The position numbers and the translations under genes were made by a program. From Lepisosteus oculatus (taxonomy: Eukaryota; Chordata; Actinopteri; Semionotiformes; Lepisosteidae), in NCBI RefSeq assembly GCF_040954835.1, contig NC_090723.1, forward strand, positions 5,590,001 to 5,654,000: 64,000 bases of DNA, written 5' to 3'. Below the pieces are notes generated by a model, which was not told the DNA's origin, ran no database searches, and worked only from the letters and a program-made list of their open reading frames with translations. Below are positions 58,906 to 64,000 of this stretch, one piece after another. Position 1 is the first letter of the stretch, and each line of letters opens with the position of its first letter.

Positions 58906-59356
58906 CCTCAGTGGGAGTCGGGTCAGGTTGCTGACCTACCCTTTGCCAGCAACAGTCAATGAAGCCTGGAGTCAAACGGGCTGCTCTTAGGTTCTCTGAC
59001 ACTTCATAGTCAAGTGGCCTGAGTTGGTACACCAGATTGGCACAGAGAAACTGTGATGCTACAGATGCCTAGACTTAACACCTCCAGGGTGTGATGCCAG
59101 CATAACATGTTGTCCCTCCATCCTCTCGGGTTTTGACATTTAGAGGCACACTGCAATAAGAGAGCATGGGGAGATGAGATGGGTGCCCTGCCCCAGAGCG
59201 TCCTGGGAAGGTACACCATCTGGACCAGACACCGAGCAGAACAGCCACAGCTCCTTCCTCGTACAGGCCCTGCCCGTAAAAACAAGCCCCATCTCTACAA
59301 AAGTTCAGGGTTCACAAGTCTGTCTGGTGTGCTCAGCTCTTGCCTGTGTGCCGGTA

Positions 59357-62300
59357 TCAGGGTTCCCTCGGTCCGCTCCAGGTCTCCGCCAGCCCCAGGT
59401 ACTCGGGGTTCTCCGCGGTTGGCGTGACAAAGCCATTGGCAAGCCTTGTGGGCGCTCCCTCAGCATGTCCGCCCGCCGCCTTGGCGCCCAGGTCCAGGTA
59501 GTAGGGGTTGTCGAAGGCAGGCACAGCACTGCCCATGGGTACCAAGTACTCGGGGTTCTCCACACTGTTGCCCGGCGCCAGCCCGTTGGCAAAGCGGGGC
59601 GCTCCGTGAGACCTGCGGGGCAGAGTACTGGGCCGCTCCGTGCCGCCTCTGTTCCCACCCATGGGCTGGTTTATGTACTCTGGGGAAAGGGAGAGAGAGA
59701 ACAGCACAGCTCATCATTCATGTGATTGTGCCTGAGAGATGCATGAGAACATGGCTGGAACCTTCCTCCTACAACAGAACTCCGATGATCCAGAAGGGAG
59801 GGATAGAAACATTGAAGATTTTTCTATATCTCTCCTATATAGGTTTTGCAATATATTGTCATGTATTGTGCCCATACTGAGCATGACACTGAAGAGGGAG
59901 AGGAAGGGCCACTCAACTGGTTCAGCTGGTAAAAGACTTGGCTGAGCACAGGTTGGGCACTCTGTGATCACGGGTTCGAGCCAGGAGCATGTCATTAGCA
60001 GACTTGCCGATTCTCCAATGAAGCACGACCGGCTAAATGCCACTAAGGTATTTAGCCCTCCTTGCCCAGAGCCTGTGATGTGTTTAAACACGAGTGTTTC
60101 AAAGGTGGGCAGGTCAGAGGAATCCGCCTGCGCCTGCTCATTCTCCCTCAGGTGTGCTTACGGGCTTCACAGCAGCGAGCCGAGACGGGAAAGACACAGA
60201 CTTGGCTATTCCAAACCGGAAAGGCGTCGGAAAACCAATGGGTGATTGTGAATGGAAAAGAAAATAAGGTGCTCAGCCACAGAAGAGCTGTTAACCCCCT
60301 GCAAGGTTATGGCGACAATGCTGGAGGTGCCAGGCCATGCGGTACCAAGGAAGGGGCAGAACAGAGCCGTCCCAGACTCACCGTGTTGCGGGGCAGCGCT
60401 GGGGGGGTGTGCGTACCCATCAGCCTCCACATCAGAGTCGCTGCCGGGGCCGAGAGTGGGGTCCTCGCAGTACCGCAGCACCGTGCTCCCCGGGCTGCAG
60501 GGGCCACCCCCATCCCCGTCCAGGAACACCGAGTCCGACTGGTCCCCTGCAGACCGCTGCGACACGCTGCGGGCCAGGGAGGGGTACTGGCCTCCCCATG
60601 CTCCTCCGCCGGGCAGCGTGGGGCCCTGGCTCCGCCCCAGCGTGCTCACGGATGGGTACAGGCTCCGCCCTCCCACAGGGCCGTCCCCTTCCAGGGCCTG
60701 GTCCGTGCTCTGAGGAGACGGGGGAAAAAAGGCTGTCACAACTCCAGGTCCCCTCCACAAAGTGGAGTTCATGATAAGTAAAGGTCACTTTATTGGCCAT
60801 ATACAATCTCGTGCATTAGGAATTCGTCTTTTCGCATACCCCAACTTGCTCTCCATGAGACTCACAGACAGGGAGAGAAGCCTGGGGTCAGAGCGCAGGG
60901 TCATTTATACGGCGCCCCTGGAGCAGTTGGGGTTAAGGGCCTTGCTCAGGGGCCCAATGGAGTTAGATTCCTCTGCCGGCCACGGGATACGAACCGGCAA
61001 CCTTCCAGCCACAGAGCCACTGCACCATGATAATGATCATGTGCTGTACATGTATATAACATTTTGGCTCCCCCGGGACGCCGAATTGGATAAAGAGCTT
61101 AGAAAATGGATAGACAGAAGGAATTGGCTACTCTTGGCCTGACAGATCATAAGAATTTCTCACTTTACAACATCAGAAGAGGCACATCTGATTGGAGGTC
61201 ATTCAGCCCAAGGTACTCCATCAGTTCCATTGCCCTTCAGTCATGCAACTAGTTTGTACTGCTTGTGCTAGGAACCAAGCCCCTCAAGCATGAAAATGCC
61301 TCAGAACACCCTTTGGAAAGCAACAGTTTAGAATCATCAATCAACTTAACCCACAATAATTTTTATGAGGTGGAAAAAGGTGGAGCACCTAGTGATACCC
61401 CATGCAAAAAACAATGGGGAGAAAATGCACACTCTATACAGAGAGGCATCCCAGGCTGAAATCGAACCCAGGACCTTGCAGTAATGAGACAGTAGCAGCT
61501 CTGCAAGCACCATCAGTCCTGAATAGCTGAACCACTGGAGCTGGTTTTTATCTTAACTGGACTTGATTAGAGGAGACTTGCACACAAAAGCACGCACTCC
61601 CTCTCACTCAGTGTGACCAGAGGTATGAACACAAGCACACACACACACACACAATCCCATGCCCTTCCACTGACCCTGTGGGAGGGGTGACGCGTGGGCC
61701 CATTGCTCTGGTCTCCCCCCCTGAAGAAGACTGGCTGAGGCACCAAGTACTCCTCTGCGTCCAGCAGGTCCCGCATGTCTCCCTCTTCTGCCATCAGCGT
61801 CCGGTAAAACTCGCTGTCCAGCGGGCTGGACAGGCTCATCTGCCCGTCATTCTGAAAGGGCAGAAAGAGAGAGAGTGAGCGTCTGCTTGGGTCAACGGGG
61901 CCATGCCTGTCATTCCGAGAGGCATTAACAAAAAAGAGAATGAATGAAGAAACTGAACATGCATTTGACGGACAATGAGGAACACCTCCGATGAGGCTGC
62001 TACAAGAACTGCCTAGTAGGTTTTTACACACTGGTAAGCCAAAAGGTACCGTGCAGTCAGAGACCCACCTGTATGACCACATATTTGGAGGGGTCTCTGG
62101 CCATGGTACTGAACTCTGTCACCAGCTCTCGGAATTTGGGACGACTCTCTGGGTCGATCATCCAGCCTGGGGATTCACATGCATACACAGGCCATTACTG
62201 CTACTGCTCTCTCATTTATTCCCCTCTATAAATATCTCCCTCCCAGTAGCTCCCTATAGCCATCTATTCTGCTGTCCTTCTCTTTGGTCCTCCTGGGCAT

Positions 62301-63453
62301 GTCACACCAAACTCTCTTATCCCGATTCCTCATCGCTCACCCTTTCTCTTTCCCCTCTGTCCCAAAGTTCCTGGCAGACATCTCCATTCCCTCCCCATAT
62401 TTCTACCAGGCTCCAGTTCCCCCTACTCGTGCCTGCCCATGGATCTTCCTCTGACTCCCCTTTCTCCTCTCCAGAACCCCAATCCATCCTTCCTCCTCTC
62501 TCTCTGCTGCTTCGTTCTACCCCCCTGAACCTAACCCATCTCAGATCCCCCCATACCTCTCTCCCACCTTCCTTCCTCTCTCCCCCTCTGCCCCTGAAGA
62601 GATCCCTCCCTGGTGTCCAGTTCCTCCTCTCGGTCCCCAGAACCTGCCATCCTCTCTTACTCACACTTGACCATGATCATGTAGACGTCGATGGTGCAGA
62701 TGAGGGGCTGTGGGAGACGCTCCCCCCCCTCCAGCAGCTCGGGGATATCCCGGGCGGGGATCTGGTCATAGGGCTTGGCCCCATACGTCATCAGCTCCCA
62801 GACTGTCACCCCTGGCATGCAGAAACAGTTTCACTGATACAGCCTTCCCCACGTGACCCACACACACTACTACATTCATTCTGAGCACAGGTTGGGCTCC
62901 AGATGTCACGTGTTTGAGCGGAGAGCCAACTGGACATCCTGCACACAAGAAACTCCCGTGACTCGCCAGGCGTCCACAGGCTTGCAGGGACATCAGTGCT
63001 GCCCCTCCTGGCAGGCACCATGGATTTAAGGCCAAATGGATTCTGCCAGTGTGTATGTCAGAGGAGGACTCGTGTCCTCATGTCCCATTCTCTCGTGAGG
63101 TGAGTGGGTACTGGGAGTTGTTCCCAGAGATGGTCGAGTTTTAAAACAACTATTCCAATATATCATTAACAGTTCAAGGCTTATTAAAAAACATGCACTC
63201 AAGTCAGTTGCTTATACTAATCTATCTCGAGAGCTATTAGTATACAGCAACACGGTACACAGGGAAACATATGACATGACCGTACAGAAATCATATTAAT
63301 TACAGTCATAAGAACTGAAATTAAAATAAGAAGAGTTTTGTCATGAATTTTCTAAGGCCAGGATTCGAGCAGCGTACCGTAGCTCCACACGTCACTCTGG
63401 TGAGTGAATCTCCTATGCATAATGGACTCCAACGCCATCCATTTAATTGGCAC
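59357..63453 (-). CDS. ERBB2: ERBB2-type receptor tyrosine kinase, kinase C-lobe and tail (partial, six exons)
   Basis: Plasma-membrane receptor kinase of the EGFR family, co-receptor for neuregulin signalling. Only the last 382 residues are here: exons 63453-63378, 62811-62665, 62166-62069, 61851-61675, 60709-60382 and 59679-59357; the rest lies beyond the right edge. The kinase C-lobe reads [55 protein letters not shown] and [20 protein letters not shown], with exon borders where human ERBB2 has them. Tail tyrosines match human sites: [16 protein letters not shown] (Grb2-type YxN), VENPEYLVP and [10 protein letters not shown] (NPxY, PTB type), and [19 protein letters not shown] and AFDN-YY favour ERBB2 over EGFR, ERBB3 and ERBB4. 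The last residues [10 protein letters not shown] differ from human DVPV. Confidence 0.95.
59917..59992 (+). repeat. tRNA-derived SINE head
   Basis: ACTGGTTCAGCTGGTAAAAG fits a pol III A box and ATCACGGGTTCGAGCCAGG fits a B box, with tRNA-like spacing. The middle word GAGCACAGGTTGGGC recurs at 62882. The cloverleaf is not intact, so this is not a working tRNA gene. It lies in the last ERBB2 intron. Confidence 0.6.
60777..61027. repeat. SINE-like fish repeat in ERBB2 intron
   Basis: Second copy of the repeat at 24893-25174, better preserved at its left end (AAAGGTCACTTTATTGGCCA). Confidence 0.7.
61380..61490 (-). repeat. L2-like repeat fragment
   Basis: GGGGAGAAAATGCACACTCT, GGCTGAAATCGAACCCAGGA and ATGAGACAGTAGCAG are degraded family words. 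Confidence 0.5.
61629..61653 (+). repeat. CA microsatellite
   Basis: About ten CA units in the ERBB2 intron next to the exon ending at 61675. Confidence 0.9.
62167..62664 (-). other. ERBB2: ERBB2 intron, pyrimidine-rich on plus strand
   Basis: A 498-bp intron strongly biased to C and T on the plus strand (62280-62660). It therefore produces long open frames with Ser/Pro/Leu-rich translations that are not genes. Confidence 0.6.
62878..62935 (+). repeat. tRNA-derived SINE fragment
   Basis: GAGCACAGGTTGGGCTCCAG followed by a degraded B-box-like GTGTTTGAGC. Shares its core with 59917-59992; the A-box part is missing. Confidence 0.45.
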
Positions 63454-63635
63454 CTACACACAGGGAGCACAGGAAAACACAGTGTCAATGAATCACACAA
63501 AGTTGCATGATATTACTGCCAAATAGTTGAACCTGCTCACAGGTTAGAGCTTGCTATAGGCAGGTATTCTAGATCCAGACTTGTGCATCTGCAGTATTAT
63601 TACTAACTTATTTGGTTGACTGTTTTATTCAAAGT

Positions 63636-64000
63636 AGAGCTGGGCGATAATTCGATAATAATTATCGCGATATAATTTTCCTCGATATAATTTTAACAAA
63701 GGTTCCATATATATGTTTATGCTTTGCACACGATATGCGCATGCGCACAAAATACTGCGCGAGTGTGTTGCAGACTGGGCAGCTAACAGATTTGTTTAAT
63801 GTTTCTGCTGTTTGGCAAGTGTTGGTTGTGTTCTTAAAATAAAAAGTTGTTTAATTTACCAATTAACTGCCTGGTTTCTTCAACTTTCACTCAGGAGAAA
63901 AAATCTGCCTTTAAACTTGAAAGAAATAATGATTTGACATGTATCGTGATAATTATCGATATCGACTGATATGAACATTTTTATCGTGATAATGTTTTTG
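63636..64000. mobile_element. hAT-type MITE, cut by the window edge
   Basis: Starts GAGCTGGGCGATAATTCGAT and is full of TATCG/CGATA words, with the mirrored TATCGTGATAAT near 63980. This is the pattern of the common fish CAG.GCTGGGCGATA non-autonomous DNA transposons. The right terminal repeat would lie just outside. It sits in an ERBB2 intron. Confidence 0.55.

Noticed and set aside
59917-59992. Possible tRNA gene
   Set aside because: A- and B-box words are present but the arms do not pair into a cloverleaf, and related pieces occur elsewhere, so it is a SINE head.
60062-60781. 239-codon plus-strand open frame
   Set aside because: Antisense to the conserved ERBB2 tail exon at 60382-60709.
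61991-62884. 297-codon Ser/Pro/Leu-rich plus-strand open frame
   Set aside because: Crosses ERBB2 exons in antisense and a CT-rich intron; the frame is open because of base composition, not selection.
1-64000. Retroviral or other virus-like elements, CRISPR arrays, bacterial-type operons
   Set aside because: No long terminal repeats, gag/pol/env-like frames, spaced direct-repeat arrays or ribosome-binding-site gene clusters were seen. The window reads as ordinary vertebrate genic DNA.

Overview
The window looks like nuclear DNA from a ray-finned fish, most likely a non-teleost such as a gar, bowfin or sturgeon relative. This is an inference. The genes have many small exons with GT-AG splice sites, the proteins read as close but not identical orthologues of the human ones, each gene appears once, and the introns carry fish-type repeats: 5S-rRNA-derived SINEs, a Tc1/mariner relic, fold-back elements and L2-like tails. 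I cannot name the species.

Layout from left to right: the last five coding exons of ACLY (+, 390-3113); KLHL11 (+, two exons, 6912-11047); KLHL10 (-, five exons, 14510-18993); NT5C3B (+, nine exons, 20527-29290); FKBP10 (-, ten exons, 34938-43052); P3H4/SC65 (+, seven exons, 46308-55310); and the last six exons of an ERBB2-type receptor tyrosine kinase (-, 59357-63453), which runs off the right edge. For every gene I placed exon borders by matching splice sites and reading phase, and all assembled lengths divide by three.

The block ACLY-KLHL11-KLHL10-NT5C3B-FKBP10-P3H4 has the same gene content and order as human 17q21. From memory, P3H4 in human is followed by JUP and ERBB2 lies about 2 Mb away, so the P3H4-ERBB2 junction marks a rearrangement in one lineage. 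Gene pairs alternate in orientation. KLHL11 and KLHL10 (both BTB-Kelch CUL3 adaptors) are tail to tail, as are NT5C3B/FKBP10 and P3H4/ERBB2. KLHL10/NT5C3B and FKBP10/P3H4 are head to head. The last pair is notable because both proteins are ER factors for collagen lysine modification and folding.

I found no new gene system, virus fossil, CRISPR array or functional RNA gene. The points most worth a second look are: a GC-AG intron in ACLY, an NT5C3B first coding exon that seems to hold only the ATG, an ERBB2 tail lacking the mammalian PDZ-binding end, the invariant exon-pair structure of FKBP10, a 10-bp GATC-phased minisatellite, four copies of a palindromic fold-back repeat (one with a 14-bp target duplication), and 5S-derived SINEs.
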